This document shows, piece after piece, positions 45,347 through 57,852 of a stretch of DNA of 64,000 nucleotides. The position numbers were made by a program, and so were the translations under genes. The first letter of the stretch is position 1. Every line of letters begins with the position of its first letter. Under the pieces are notes generated by a model that saw only the letters and a list, made by a program, of their open reading frames with translations, searched no databases and had not been told where the DNA came from. Source of the DNA: Larix kaempferi (lineage: Eukaryota; Streptophyta; Pinopsida; Pinales; Pinaceae); assembly GCA_027924585.1 (NCBI GenBank), contig BSBM01000151.1:13104001-13168000 (forward strand), read 5' to 3'.

Positions 45347-46763
45347 GATTTTTTTCTCTTACTTTCTTGGTTTCTTTTTAAATTCAATGCAAATCGGGCT
45401 AATCATGCAAGACAATAATGAAAAAGACTGACAGATAAGTGAAATAACAGAAGCATCGGGAATTGAATACCAGCGTGGTTTTTTCTCCAATCTTTGAATG
45501 TCAGTCGGTGGCCCAGTGACTGTTTGTTTGTTTTGGTTGCTCTTTTGTTGTTGTTTGTCTCGCCGCGCCTTTGCCTTGTTCCGCGAAGACCAAAGATATT
45601 CAAATAAACTCGTGCAGGCCTCTACGTTATATTACCATTTGATATAAAATTCATATTCATACTTTCATTATTGCAAATTTTCTGCAAAACAATTAATAAA
45701 TGCTTCGACTCTTGCACTGTATGCCGGTATTGGTGGTATTCCAATGCTTTTTTTTGTCATTTGATATTAGCGAGGAAGGCTTGGAATCATGCAAACTTTG
45801 ACAAATATATGTTTATCTTTAATTGTAATTGGATTTATACGGATATATGGTACTTATTTGACAAATATATGTCTATCTTTAATTGTAATTGGATTGCCAT
45901 TGGATTTATACGGATCTATGGTATTGCAGCAAGAGGAATCAAACTGTAACACCTCATTTTGTGAGTTATGAAACTCTTTTAAGGGTACTTTAATTATTAT
46001 TTAACTTTTAATTATGATAAAAACATATATAAACATTTTGTTGTGTAAGGTTTAAATACTTTTTTAAATGTTTAAGTTTCTTAAAAGATTGCATTTTATT
46101 TTGCTCATTTAATAAATATGAAACAAATTAAAATAAATATGAAATAAATATTCGGGTGTTTTTTTAATTTACTTGTCTAAATTTTAATTTGAAAATTGAA
46201 ATCATTATTCATATTTTTTATTTAAATATTTAAATCATTTTTTTTGGATATTTTATAGAATTGGAAAAATAAAAAGCAATACTTTAAATTCAAAGTAATA
46301 AAAAATAAAAATATCTTCATTTTCTAGTAATTAGAGTTGAAGTTTGAATAAAGAATCCAAATATATGACAAAGGGAGGTAATAGTTAATAACATGTAAGA
46401 ATTAAGGTAATTTATTAAATTTATAATTTTTTAATTTTTATGTTATTTGAATTTAAAGAAAATAATCATTGTACATACTCATTATACATGTTTCTTTGGA
46501 TCGTTGATAATTTTAAATACATTATATTATGTTTGGTTAGTAAATATAAATTCTACAAAATAATTTTGCAATAATTAAAATAGTTCATAATTAATAGATG
46601 GTATTAAAGTAATATTAATATATAATTTTAATATTGTTATAAATGTGAATATGGATATGATTTGGTGAAAGTTTTGAAAGTTAATTTTATACATTAGAAT
46701 ATATATTGATATGTCACATATAATTTAAATAATGATGATAATAATGTTAACAAATGTTATTTT
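45347..46763. other. Intergenic, mostly AT-rich
   Basis: No gene. A tandem duplication of about 60 bp (tgacaaatatatgt, atctttaattgtaattgga, tttatacggat) is at 45799-45925. Positions 46000-46760 are very AT-rich without repeats that I can define. Confidence 0.6.
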
Positions 46764-48735
46764 AGAAATGTCAACCATAGCCAACTATGGTTCACTAAAG
46801 TCAACCACGGTCAACAATGGTAAACCAAACTCAAACATGGCCAACCATTCACAATGTGTCATTTGACGTTCATCAAGGTTTATGTCACATTGTGGTGTTT
46901 ATCAAGGGTTATGTTGCATTGTGGCATTCATCAAGGGTTATGTCGCATTGCGACAATGACCAAGATGTGAAATTTGACGTTCATTAAGGTTTATGTCGCA
47001 TTGTGATGTTTATCAAGGGTTATGTTGCATTGTGGCATTCATCAAGGGTTAGATGTGACATATTCACAATGTGAAATTTGATGTTTATCAAGGTTTATGT
47101 CGCATTGTGATGTTCATCAAGGGTTACGTTGCATTGTGGCGTTTATCAAGGGTTATGTCGCATTGCGACAATGCTCAATATGTGACACATATGCCGACAC
47201 AACCCAAGATGCGACATATTCACAATGTGAAATTTGACGTTCATTAAGGTTTGTGGCGCATTGTGATGTTTATCAAGGCTTATGTTGCATTGTGACGTTC
47301 ATCAAGGGTTATTGCGCATTGCGACAATGCCCAAGATGTGAAATTTGACGTTGAGCAAGGTTTATGTCGCATTGTGATGTTTATCAAGGGTTATGTTGCA
47401 TTGTAGCATTCATCAAGGGTTAGATGCGACATATTCACAATGTGAAATTTGACGTTCATCAAGGTTTATGTCACATTGTGATGTTTACCAAGGGTTACGT
47501 TGCATTGTGGCATTCATCAAGGGTTATGTCGCATTGCAACAATGCTCAATATGTGACACATATGCCAACACAACTCAAGATGTGACGTTCATCAAGGATT
47601 ATGTTGCATTGCGACAACGCCCAAGATGTGAAATTTGATATTCATCAAGGTTTATGTCGCATTGTGATGTTTATCAAGGCTTATGTTGCATTGTGGCGTT
47701 CATCAAGGGTTATGTCACATTGCGACAATGCCCAAGATGTGAAATTTGATGTTCATCAAGGTTTATGTCGCATTGTGATGTTTATCAAGGCTTATGTTGC
47801 ATTGTGGCGTTCATTAAGGGTTATGTCGCATTGCGACAATGCCCAAGATGTGAAATTTGACGTTCATCAAGGTTTATGTCACATTGTCATGTTTATCAAG
47901 GGTTATGTTGCATTGTGGCATTTATCAAGGGTTAGATGCAGCATATTTACAATGTGAAATTTGATGTTCATCAAGGTGTATGTTGCATTGTGATGTTTAT
48001 CAAGGGTTACATTGCATTGTGGCGTTCATCAAAGGTTATGATGCATTGCAACAATGGCCAATATGTGACACATATGCCGACACAACCCAAGATGCAACAT
48101 ATTCACAATGTGAAATTTGATGTTCATTAAGGTTTGTGTCGCATAGTGATGTTTATCAAGGCTTATGATGCATTCTGGCGTTCATCAAGGGTTATGTTGC
48201 ATTGCAACAATGCCTAAGATGTGAAATTTGACATTAAGCAAGGTTTATGTCGCATTGTGATGTTCAAGGGTTATGTTGCATTGTGGCATTCATCAAGGGT
48301 TAGATGTGACATATTCACAATGTGAAATTTGACGTTCATCAAGGTTTATGTCACAATGTGATGTTTATCAAGGGTTACGTTGCATTGTGGCATTCATCAA
48401 GGGTTATGTCACATTTCGACAATGCTCAATATCTGACACATATGCCGACACAACCCAAGATGTGACATATTCACAATGTGAAATTTGACCTTCATTAAGG
48501 TTTGTGTCGCATGTGATGTTTATCAAGGCTTATGTTGCATTGTGGCATTCAGCAAGGGTTATGTCGCATTGCGACAATGCCCAAGATGTGAAATTTGTCA
48601 TTCATCAAGATTTATGTCGCATTGTGATGTTTATCAAGGGTTATGTTGCATTGTGGCATTCATCAAGGGTTAGATGCGACATATTCACAATGTGAAATTT
48701 GACGTTCATCGAGGTTTATGTTGCATTGTGAGCAC
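46764..48735. repeat. Satellite-like array, 37-bp monomers in 111-bp higher-order units
   Basis: Starts with short catggccaac/tcaaccatgg words (46764-46855), then repeats built on ttcatcaagg, gttatgtcgcattg and gtggcattc. In the regular part gacaatgcccaagatgtgaaa recurs at 47613, 47724 and 47835, exactly 111 bases apart, so three monomers of about 37 bp form one unit. Other parts have longer units with gacacatatgccgacacaac inserts. Since 111 is a multiple of three, a repetitive open frame of 118 codons runs through it; it is not taken as a gene. Confidence 0.94.
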
Positions 48736-48904
48736 GTCCATCCGGTTGGTGAGGGGATGTCCAGATCAAGTTTCTTGATTGTGCCATTAACGACGTGAGG
48801 AGGAAGGAATCCAAGTGGGTTAATGCATGGTGCCACGTCGTGGGCTCCCATACTAAGGAACCTCCAACATGTGCCACCCAGTTGTCGTGGTGGTGCCTGC
48901 ATCC

Positions 48905-49385
48905 AAGGATAATATATTATATTGTTATAATATTCTTCATCATTATTTTAATACTCTTATTTATCATCAACCTATATTAATTGTTTTAATTAAATTATAA
49001 TATAATACTATAATTTAATGAAATTATTTTTTAATTTTAAATTATTATATTATAATTGATTAATATCATATTTAATTAAATTATAATATATTTAATATCT
49101 CTATAATTTAGTGAAATTATTTTTTTAATATTTAATTAAATTATAATTATTAATTTGATCATTTATTAATTTTATTTACTAAAATATAATTAAATAATAG
49201 TTTTATTATTAGTTATTCATTTAATTAATATTATTATTAACTAAATAATAATATTAATTAATTAATTAATTAATATTATCATTCACTAACTTATTTTATA
49301 ATTATTTTGTTTAATTACTTATTATAAAATAATAGTAGTGTTTAATTAAACAATATTATTAATCTAACAATTAAAATATGGATTT
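48905..49385. repeat. AT-rich repeat, left part of LINE target
   Basis: Very AT-rich sequence with attaattaattaatt runs. Its last 220 bp recur at 57590-57852, and its continuation after the LINE is at 55485-55540. The 48740-48904 stretch before it is GC-richer and not recognised. Confidence 0.85.
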
Positions 49386-50557
49386 AGGCTCTTGCTGAAA
49401 GAGGTTTGGTTGGCCAATTCATGGGGCTTTGGCCCTCATCCAAAACCACGGATGACTGGATTCAACGTAACTGGAGGCCCCATCTGAAGAGCAGTGTCAC
49501 CTGCTATCTGGTGGGGAGAGGATTCTTTGTCTTCGAATTTATCTCAAAAGAAGATCGCGATCTCATGTTCCGAAGTGGCTCCTATTTTATGGGCACCCAA
49601 GGACTCTATCTGAACCGGTGGTCTCTGGACTTTGATCCAACAGTTGATGTCCCGAAAGAGGTACCGGTCTGGGTAAGACTCCCGAATCTTCCGATCCATT
49701 GCTAGAATATTCAAGCCCTGGAAAAAATAGGGAATACCCTAGGACGCTTCATTAACAAAGCAGAGCATAAAGGCCAGTACTCCTACGCGAGGATTTGTGT
49801 TGAAGTTGATCTGGAGGCAGGACTTCCAGTAGCCATCAAGCTCTCTTTAGGCTCTTGGTCTCATTTCCAGAAACTCGATTATGATCAACTTCCTTTTAAG
49901 TGTCGGCTTTGCCATGAACATGGCCATTTCCAGTGCAATTTCCCAAAAGCCAAGCCGGAAGAAGAAGGAGAGGGATGGCAAAGGGTCAAAAAAGGAAAGG
50001 CTGCCTCCAAGCCAAATGAAAAAAGAGCACCAAGCAATGCACAGAAATCAGACCCTAAAGTTTCATCGAAGGAACCCGTCCAATCTCAAGCTATGATTCA
50101 GCAGCCAGTCACCGCGGCCTTAGGAGCAAGTTCTTCGGTGGTGAAAAACCCAGAAGCCCCTCCGGTTATTGTCATTCGGGAATCCACTCCCCCTGATCTC
50201 GTTATCCCTGTTGAGATGCAAGACACTCAAGGTGCCACCTCGTTGGAGCCAGGGGAAATCCAACCAGAACCTGCAAACCCTTTATCTGGAAGCTCTCCTA
50301 CTCGCGGAGACTCTCGAGAAGCGGAAGAGGACTCTGACCCAGATGGAGACACTGATGAAGGATCCACTGAGTCCGGGAACTCACATGCAACTCCAGTCAA
50401 GAACCCAAGGGGCTGGAAACCAAATAAAAAGAAAAGGGAAGAATTCTCTGACGTAGATATTTTGCAAGGCTCCCATCAAACTATTAAAGGTATGATGAAA
50501 ACAAGATCCAAGCAAGGCCAGGCCTCTAAAGGGGCCGCCCCCTCTAAAAGTAAGTAA
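49386..50557 (+). pseudogene. LINE ORF1 (DUF4283-like RNA-binding protein), one stop
   Basis: One frame from 49386 to the TAA at 50555 except for a TAG at 49703 that fits a change of TGG after LPIHC. The first 110 residues match the DUF4283-type domain of plant LINE ORF1 (LVGRGFFVFEFISKEDRDLM, SGSYFMGTQGLYLNRW, VWVRLPNLPIH). A cysteine-histidine knuckle CRLCHEHGHFQC follows (spacing slightly unusual). The rest is Glu/Pro/Ser-rich and basic at the end. The protein binds the LINE RNA. The stop overlaps the ORF2 start as TAATG. The N terminus is missing. Confidence 0.85.
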
Positions 50558-53500
50558 TGCGGTACATCTCCTCGAACTGCAGAGGTCTAGGCAGTCCACA
50601 GAAAATCGAAGCGATGAGAGATTTAGTAAGAATCAACAAGCCTAAGATCCTGCTAGTTCAGGAGACAAAAATGGAGGTTGACTCAGCCCTCCATGCAGAA
50701 AATACATTCTGGAAAAAAAGCTCTGGGGAAGCTGTCATCTCCAGGGGGGCCTCAGGAGGTCTAGCCACCTTCTGGGATTCCTACATATTTGAGCTGCTTG
50801 CTATTCACAGTACTATGCACTGGATCTACACCAAACTCACTCACAAAGTTTCGGGCCACCAAGTAAGTTTGTTCAACCTCTATGTTCCTAATTTGTTAGC
50901 TGAAAAAAAAGATTGCTGGGACTATATTGAAGCGTTCCTAAGCCTCCACAGGCTTGAAAATATAATCATTGTAGGGTATCTGAATGTCACCCTAGATGCA
51001 AATGAGAAAAAATGGGGTTCCATTATCCGATATCCATCTCGGGAATGGGTTGAAGACATCATCTTAGGATGGGATCTTGTTGACATAAAACCCTCCAATG
51101 GCAACTATACTTAGACTAATAAAAGGCTAGGGCCAAGGCACATCGTGGCCCGTCTTGACAGGTTTCTAGTCCATTCCACCTTCCTCGCCTTGGGACTACA
51201 TGGCTCGTCCACAATCCTTCCCAATTGTGTCTCCGACCACAAACCTATCCTTCTTGATCTATCCATTGATGAAAATATGGGCCCCACCCCCTTTAGGTTT
51301 AGTCCACTATGGGTCCATCAAGATGGATTTAGTCACATTGTCTCTAGCTCTTGGAGTAAAAAGGTTACTGGAAACCCCTCCTTTATTTGGGAAGAAAAGC
51401 TTAGACGTCTAAAACTTGAACTTAAGAACTGGGCCAAGCTCCATTCCTCCCCGGTCTCTTGTAGGAAAGATGCTTAAGCTGCCTTGGAAAACCACCAAGC
51501 TCGCATGGACTCTGTTCCCATTACTGAAAGCATTTCTCGAAAGAAAGTAACCTCCAAAAATCCTTTTACAAAGCTTGCAGAGTTGAAGAAGAGTATTGGC
51601 GTCAAAAATCTAGAAGCCTTTGGTTAGCAAGTGGTGACAAAAACACCTCTTATTTTCACAAACAAGCTGAAGCTAGAAAAAATTTCAAAACAGTGAAGGA
51701 AATTTACCATTAAGGCAATCTAGTGAAATATTTTGAAGGCATTAAACAGGCTGCCTTTTCCCACTTCCAAGACCTTTATACTGCTCCTCCTGCTGAATCC
51801 TTAGACCCATATGCATACCCCCACTCGCTAATTCCCAAAGTGATTCAAGCCTCTGATAATGACACTCTTGCAGCTCCTATTACTATGAAAGAACTCAAAT
51901 CTGCTCTGTCCCATATGAAACCGGACAGCGCCCCTGGCCCAGACGAATTCACAGCCATATTTTATACTAATTGCTGGGACATAATCAAATATGATCTTCT
52001 CCGTATGGTAAGGAATTCTCAAAGCCATCACAAATTGGGAGGGAGTACAAACTCCTCTTTCTTCGCCTTGATCCCGAAGGAGCAAGGGGCCACTAATTTC
52101 TTCAGATTTAGACCCATCTCCCTCTGCAACACAGGATACAAGCTGGTTACCAAGATTATATCCAATAGGATCAAAACAATTCTGCCGAGGATCATTCCCG
52201 AAAATCAAGGAGGTTTCATAAAGGGAAGAAAAATTCTAGACAATGTCATTCTTGTTCAAGAATCCATCCATTCCAGCTTCCACAGAAAAGAGAAAGGAAT
52301 GGTTGTGAAACTAGATCTCGCCAACGCATTTGACAGAGTAAGACATGACTATCTCTTCATGGTGATGGAGAAATTCAGGTTTTCCCCTGAGCTCATTGGC
52401 TGGATAAAAGGATGCATTTGTTCCCCTTGGATAGCCCCTTTGGTCAATGGGAGATCGACAAACTTTTTCCAGGCCTCAAGAGGGTTGTGTCAGGGATGCC
52501 CTCTATCTCCGCTCCTCTATGCCATTCAGGCCTCTGTGCTCAGCTTTCAGCTAAACAATTGTCAGCAAGATCTTTCCCTCCCTGGTCTCCAAATGGCCCC
52601 AAATGTAAAGGACATAAATCATGCCCAATTTGCAGATGATACTCTGCTGTTGGGAGGCGCCGGTTTCCATTCTGCAAGGAGCTTCAAGAAGGAGCTAGAA
52701 ACCTACATTCAGGTCTCAGGAAGTAAGATCAACCTGCAAAAAAGAAAAATTTATTGCTGGAACTGCCCTGGATCAGAACTTGGAAGAATATCTAGAGTTA
52801 TGGAAACGGAATTCTCGCAGAACTGGGACTCATTCATATTCCTGGGTGTCCCGATCTTTAAATCAGCAAAATGGATCCCCATCATTGACAAGTTAAAAGC
52901 AATGATTCAGAAGTGGGGGGCCGGCTAGCTTACCCTAGCAGGAAAACTTGTATTACTGAAATCTGTTCTTTACAATATTCCTATTTACCAGTCTTCTATT
53001 CTTCTGGCCCCCATTACAGTCATTGGTAAGATTGAAAGTCTCTTCAAAAAATTTATGTGGGAAGGAGGAAAAGGAAATCTGAAAAAGTTACATCTTGTCA
53101 GTTGGGACAAAATTCAAATACCTTACAGAGAAGGAGGCCTACAAGTAAGAAGTATTGATGCTCAGAATTTAGCTATGGTATCCAAACTCCTTTGGCATCT
53201 GGTCTCCGGAAAACCTAGCTGGAGCAAGAAGGTTTTGTGGAAAAAATACTTCACTGGGCAGAGACAGCGGTGCTTAGATAAAAATCCTCTCAATAAAAAA
53301 GGATCCCCTATCTTTAAACTCTATCTCAATGCACTGGAACATTTCAGATCATTATTGTACTGGATCCCTGGCAACGGGAAAAGAATCAAAGTTTGGGAAG
53401 ATTCAATTCTTGGGGAAGAGCCTTTGGGGCAGAATCTAGGAATTCAGAATATAAAACAGTGGCTTCAGGAGCAGCATGTCCTCACCCTTTGGGATCTTTC

Positions 53501-54794
53501 TGCCTGGGATAATGAAAACAATTGGATTGATTGGAATTTAGGAGGCTATCCCCCCAGGCTTGAAGTGGAGGCAAAGCTACTGTTCAAGCTTCTGCAGGGC
53601 AAAGCCCCACTGAACCAAGCTGCCAGGGACAAGAGAGGTTGGGGTACAAAATCTGGAAGTTCCACTACAGCTGAAGGCTATCAAACTTTAATGGCCGTCC
53701 CTCATGTTGCCCCAAATCCTATTCACTGGAAGTTCGTCTGGTCTACTTTGTCCATCCTGAAATTTGACCTTTTTTGCTGGAATATAACACATAGAAGTAT
53801 CCTCACTGCAGAGAATCTAAGGAAAAGAGGCCTGGAAGGCCCCTCAAGATGTTCCCTGTGTAAGAATTATGAAGAAAACATTGACCACTTACTACTTTCC
53901 TGTCCCTTCTCAAGAGAGGTATGGCAAGAAGTTCTTCCCACGAATATTCCCAGCTTTGATATGCCTACTATTACTGCTGATCTCCTTACCAATTGGGCTG
54001 ACTCCTCCCCCTTCCATCTTGCCAAAAAAGACCTGCTCAAAACAGTTTGGATGTTGCTCCCTAAGTTTGTTTTCTGGAAACTGTGGCTTGAAAGGAATAA
54101 TCGCCTTTTCAGAAGTGTGGAGAGCCCTCCCTCAAAGGTTGCAATGAAAGCCAAAGTTATCCTTGGAGAGACCATGGATTACAAACCTGCTCCTTGGAAT
54201 ACTCAGCCATTAGATGATAGGGAAACTACATGGCTTACGGCTCTAACCACAAGGGCTCAAGCACCACCTTCTGCCAGGTCTCCAGCTCTAGCTGTATGGG
54301 AAATTCGAATGAGTGAAGAGGACTTTCTAAAATGGAGACTCTCGCAGGAGGCTCACTGTTTGTTTTTCGATGGTGCCTCTAAGGGCAACCCAGGTCCTTC
54401 GGGAGGAGGAGGAGTGATCCTCATGCCCTCAGGCTCCATTCGATCCACCTTTGCCTGGGGGTTGGGAGTTCAATCTAATAACTTTGCTGAATTTTATGCT
54501 CTGTGGCAGTGGCTCCGACAAGTAATTAGTCTAAACATTCAAACTATCTTTGTCTTTAGGGATTCCAAACTTGTAGTGCAGGCCATGTGCACGAAGTCTA
54601 GTCCATCCAGCCTCCAAATGAACCGAATCTACCAGAAAATAATGATCTTAGCTGGCAAGTTTCAAACTATAAGTTTCTTCCATGTGCTTCGACATCTTAA
54701 GAAGCAAGATGATCACGAGGCCAACTATGCTTCGCTCTTGAGCAGGAGCACTATCTCTGTTAATGGGATCAACTCCATCTGTAACATCCTGTGA
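50557..54794 (+). pseudogene. LINE ORF2 (endonuclease, reverse transcriptase, RNase H), broken
   Basis: ATG at 50557. Endonuclease: SSNCRGLGSPQK, QETK, and SDHKP, but the GDFN word reads GYLN, losing a catalytic aspartate. Reverse transcriptase: RPISLCNTGYKL, NQGGFIKGR, KLDLANAFDRV, and the catalytic FADD near 52630. A zinc-binding region CSLCKNYEENIDHLLLSCPF follows. RNase H: FDGASKGNPG, NNFAEFYAL, RDSKLV, so three of the acidic residues are present. Stops are at 51112, 51475 and 52926, and the frame changes between about 51530 and 51722. From 51723 to 54794 it is one frame broken only by the TAG at 52926. No working enzyme can be made. Confidence 0.93.
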
Positions 54795-54851
54795 CTTTGA
54801 CAGGCCTGATCCTGTCCTCTGTAATCTCTGCAATCAAGGTACCATTGATCC

Positions 54852-55196
54852 TTGTCCCAGTTTTATCCTCAAGATACTGTGGATTATAGCTCGATGCTCC
54901 TGTGCAACCCATGTCCCATTCCTACAGATCAGGCCTCTTTCAAAAAGCTCCAGACTTATGTCAAGAAGAAGGGCATCTTATCAGGCTCCTCCTCCAGATC
55001 AGATGGGGAAAGCTTGGAATCCATTAACATTGAACTATGTAAACTCTGAGAAGAATTTGAATCCTCTGCAAAGGCACAAGCTGACTTCAACGAATGCGTC
55101 TCCAATGCTGCGAACACGTCTAAAGACTATGGGGAAAGAATTGCTGCTCTGGAGCTTGCCGTCAAGAAAATCCTCACATATTTGGGCTTCAAATGA
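54852..55196 (+). pseudogene. Possible third LINE frame, coiled-coil-like
   Basis: After RNase H, a frame with one TGA (55048) encodes ASFKKLQTYVKKK and, after the stop, SSAKAQADFNECVSNAA and RIAALELAVKKIL, which has heptad spacing of hydrophobic residues. A comparable coiled-coil frame lies downstream of RNase H in the minus-strand LINE at 56407-56625. Neither the start codon nor its expression is known. It could equally be 3' UTR. Confidence 0.35.
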
Positions 55197-55484
55197 CAAT
55201 TGGATCAGTTGTTGTAAATTTCTTGCCTACAGTCATGTTCTTACCCTTCTTGTACACTATTGCTCCCCACGCATTACTGTTTCAATGTGGGCAAGCCGTT
55301 GTATTAGCAGGATTTCAGTTTTTGTTGACCTTGACCACCATTGGACTCTGCCACTCATGATAGAGCAGGTAGTTTTGTTCAAGGAATCTCCCAGTGTAGC
55401 ACAGCCTCCGGAAGCTGATTTTCCGGCCTATTATTAATCTATCCATCAATTACGATCTAAAAAAAACAATTAAAATATGGATTT

Positions 55485-55904
55485 CATTAAAATCATTAAA
55501 TAATATTAATCTATTTAAATATCATATTCAATTAAATTATAATATATTTAATATCTCTATCTATCAAGTATGTATACTATACTATAATTATATTATAGTG
55601 AAATAATAATATTTTGAATTAAACAAAATTATTTTACTATTACTTTGATTATAATATTTTAGATAAATATTATCTTCTTATCGTAGAATAATATAATATA
55701 ATTAAAAGTATTATCATTATATTTAAAAATGATGTTATTATTTAATTAATTATTGAATTACAATTGATTAAGTAATTATTATATTTTTTTACGTTTGATC
55801 ATTTATTAATTTTATTTACTAAAATATAATTAAATAATTTTTTATAATATATTATTATATTATAAATAATTAAATTATTTTATTTTATTAAAAAAAATTA
55901 TTAT
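55485..55904. repeat. AT-rich repeat, right part of LINE target
   Basis: Continues the AT-rich repeat after the LINE (ggatttcattaaaatcatta), as the copy at 57800 shows, and ends near 55904 at the minus-strand LINE. Confidence 0.8.
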
Positions 55905-57475
55905 TTTTTTAACGGAAACGGATGAAGCTTTTATATATAAAAGTGATAAAAAAAACAGGTTACAAAGATCCAAAAGGAAGCTGGTCCAAGAGGAAAAGAG
56001 CAGCCATTACTCTAAGTTATATTTTCAAGGCGTACACCATACATTATAAAAACCCTATTTGGTGAGAATAAACTCCTATCAAACTGTTCTATTAAGCACT
56101 ACAATCATTGAAAAACTAAGAACCTGGGGTGTTCAAACTGTTCTTGCAGGCTACCATGTCAAAATTCTTCTAATGCATATCTCTGTCATATCTAAAAGTA
56201 CCCCAAATTTGCACCATAACTCTTTAGGTCTGCATCCCAACGTTTCCATCAACTGGTCCTCCAGCATCAGTGAGCAAATCATGTCTGAGCTTCTTGATAT
56301 CATCCCTCATATTATCGATAATAGCTTCAACAATTCTGGCACAGCAATGGACAGAGGTGATTTTGGCGTCCAGTATTGCAGAACAGGGGCACCGTTTTTC
56401 CATAACCTAAGCTAAACTTTCCACCTTCTCATCAATTTTTGTGGTTCGATTTCTCAGCTCAAAATTAATCACCTGCACCAGAGAATATATGTGAGTCATT
56501 GCTCTCTTAAGTTCGTAGTTTTCACCTCGAATCATGCGAATTTGTGATTCCATTTCCTGCATGGCATTCTTAAGCTCCTCTGAGTTGTTAACTTCCTGCG
56601 TGAGACAGCCACCAGCTTTCTTCACGGAGTGCTCAAGGCCTTCTCAGAATCCATCCTATCTCACAGGTCTGTCTACCTACAACCCACGCAGTGATCCAAG
56701 GAGAGATCCATCACATAATTCATCCTATCTCGTCGGTACGCACTGTTGCTGCTTCTCAGCTTCAGAAGAAACAAGAAAACAATATAGAGGTTCGGAGGGC
56801 CACTGTCACCGTTTATGCCATTTGTTTCTCAATTTCCCCAGTCATTAACTCACTGCAGTTTGGCCATGTGACACTGGCATGTGAGAGTTTCCCTTTTCGA
56901 GGCGTTGATCCAACTATGGTTTCCATGGTCGGTTTCAATATAATTCAAGTGGATTTGGCTAAGCTTTGATGGCGTGAGGTCGAGCCAATTTAAGTGGAAT
57001 GGGTTCATCCCATATCTAGTAAGAAAATAAATTTTGGTCATCATGATGGGCGAGGTTAAGGAACCCAAGACTTCCCATGCTCATCTAATTGTAGACGATT
57101 ATTCCACAGTCGAGACCAGCCCCGGAATTTACCATACCATCTGCCATTGAATTGTTGGATCGCAACAAATGAAGGAAATTGATGACTTTGTAATCAATTA
57201 CTATACACTTGAAAATACGATGAATCTTCATAGCGGGACTCTTTCGATTCTTAATTAAATTTCTTGCTTCTCTTATCACTAACATTAAGTCCCCAAGCAC
57301 CATTAATTCTTCAAGACCATCGCTCTTGGCTAACTCCAATCCTTTTATTAGTGCTAGCCACTCCACATCATTGTTGGTCCTTCTTCCGATACCCCAAGCG
57401 TATTCATTCATTTTGTTTCCTTCCGAGTCGAAATAGACTCCACCACACCTGCCAACCCTGGTATAAAAAAACATT
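55905..57475 (-). mobile_element. 5'-truncated LINE, minus strand (RNase H and tail)
   Basis: Read on the minus strand. A frame from 57474 to 57085 starts inside RNase H (GGVYFDSEGNKMNEYAWGIG, EWLALIKGLELA, GDLMLVI, NNSMADG), without the first catalytic aspartate. A coiled-coil frame from 56625 to 56407 follows (LKNAMQEMESQIRMI). The 3' end is at about 55905 with a T-rich run on the plus strand. A near-matching taaaaaaaattatta / taaaaaaacattatta pair on the two sides may be the target duplication, imperfectly. Confidence 0.8.
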
Positions 57476-57852
57476 ATTAATGTGTCAAATATATCATAAT
57501 GTTAATAAATAACTCCAAAATATATGAGAATATTACACATATCTCCAATATTAATAAATTGATAATTTTAATTAATTATAATATAATAATTATTTATTTA
57601 AATAAAAAATAATTATTTAATATATTATTAATTATTTAATTAATTAATATTATTATTAAGTAAATAACCATATTAATTGATTAATTAATTAATGTTATCA
57701 TTCACTAAATTATTTTATAATTATTTTGTTTAATTACTTGTTATAAAATAATAGTAGTGTTTAATTCATAATATTGTTTAATTAAACAATATTATTAATC
57801 AAACAATTAAAATATAGATTTCATTAAAATCATTAAATAATATTAATCTATT
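57476..57852. repeat. AT-rich repeat, second copy with intact LINE target
   Basis: 57590-57852 aligns with 49160-49385 joined to 55485-55510: the phrase caaacaattaaaatatagat then ttcattaaaatcattaaata at 57800-57840 is the uninterrupted form of the site occupied by the LINE at 49386. Confidence 0.85.

Larger units (their letters stand above)
49386..55464 (+). mobile_element. L1-type LINE, nearly full length
   Basis: Flanked by a perfect 20-bp duplication (aacaattaaaatatggattt at 49366-49385 and 55465-55484) and ending in a short A run at about 55459. It contains ORF1, ORF2 with endonuclease, reverse transcriptase and a C-terminal RNase H of the plant type, and a possible third short frame. 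The element starts inside ORF1, so it is 5' truncated. Several stops and a frameshift in ORF2 make it inactive. Confidence 0.95.

Noticed and set aside
47601-47957. 118-codon repetitive frame
   Set aside because: The open frame follows from a 111-bp period divisible by three; other parts of the array are closed.
48663-48902. 79-codon minus-strand frame with a CxxC word
   Set aside because: It overlaps the satellite array and a short GC-richer piece; no recognisable domain.
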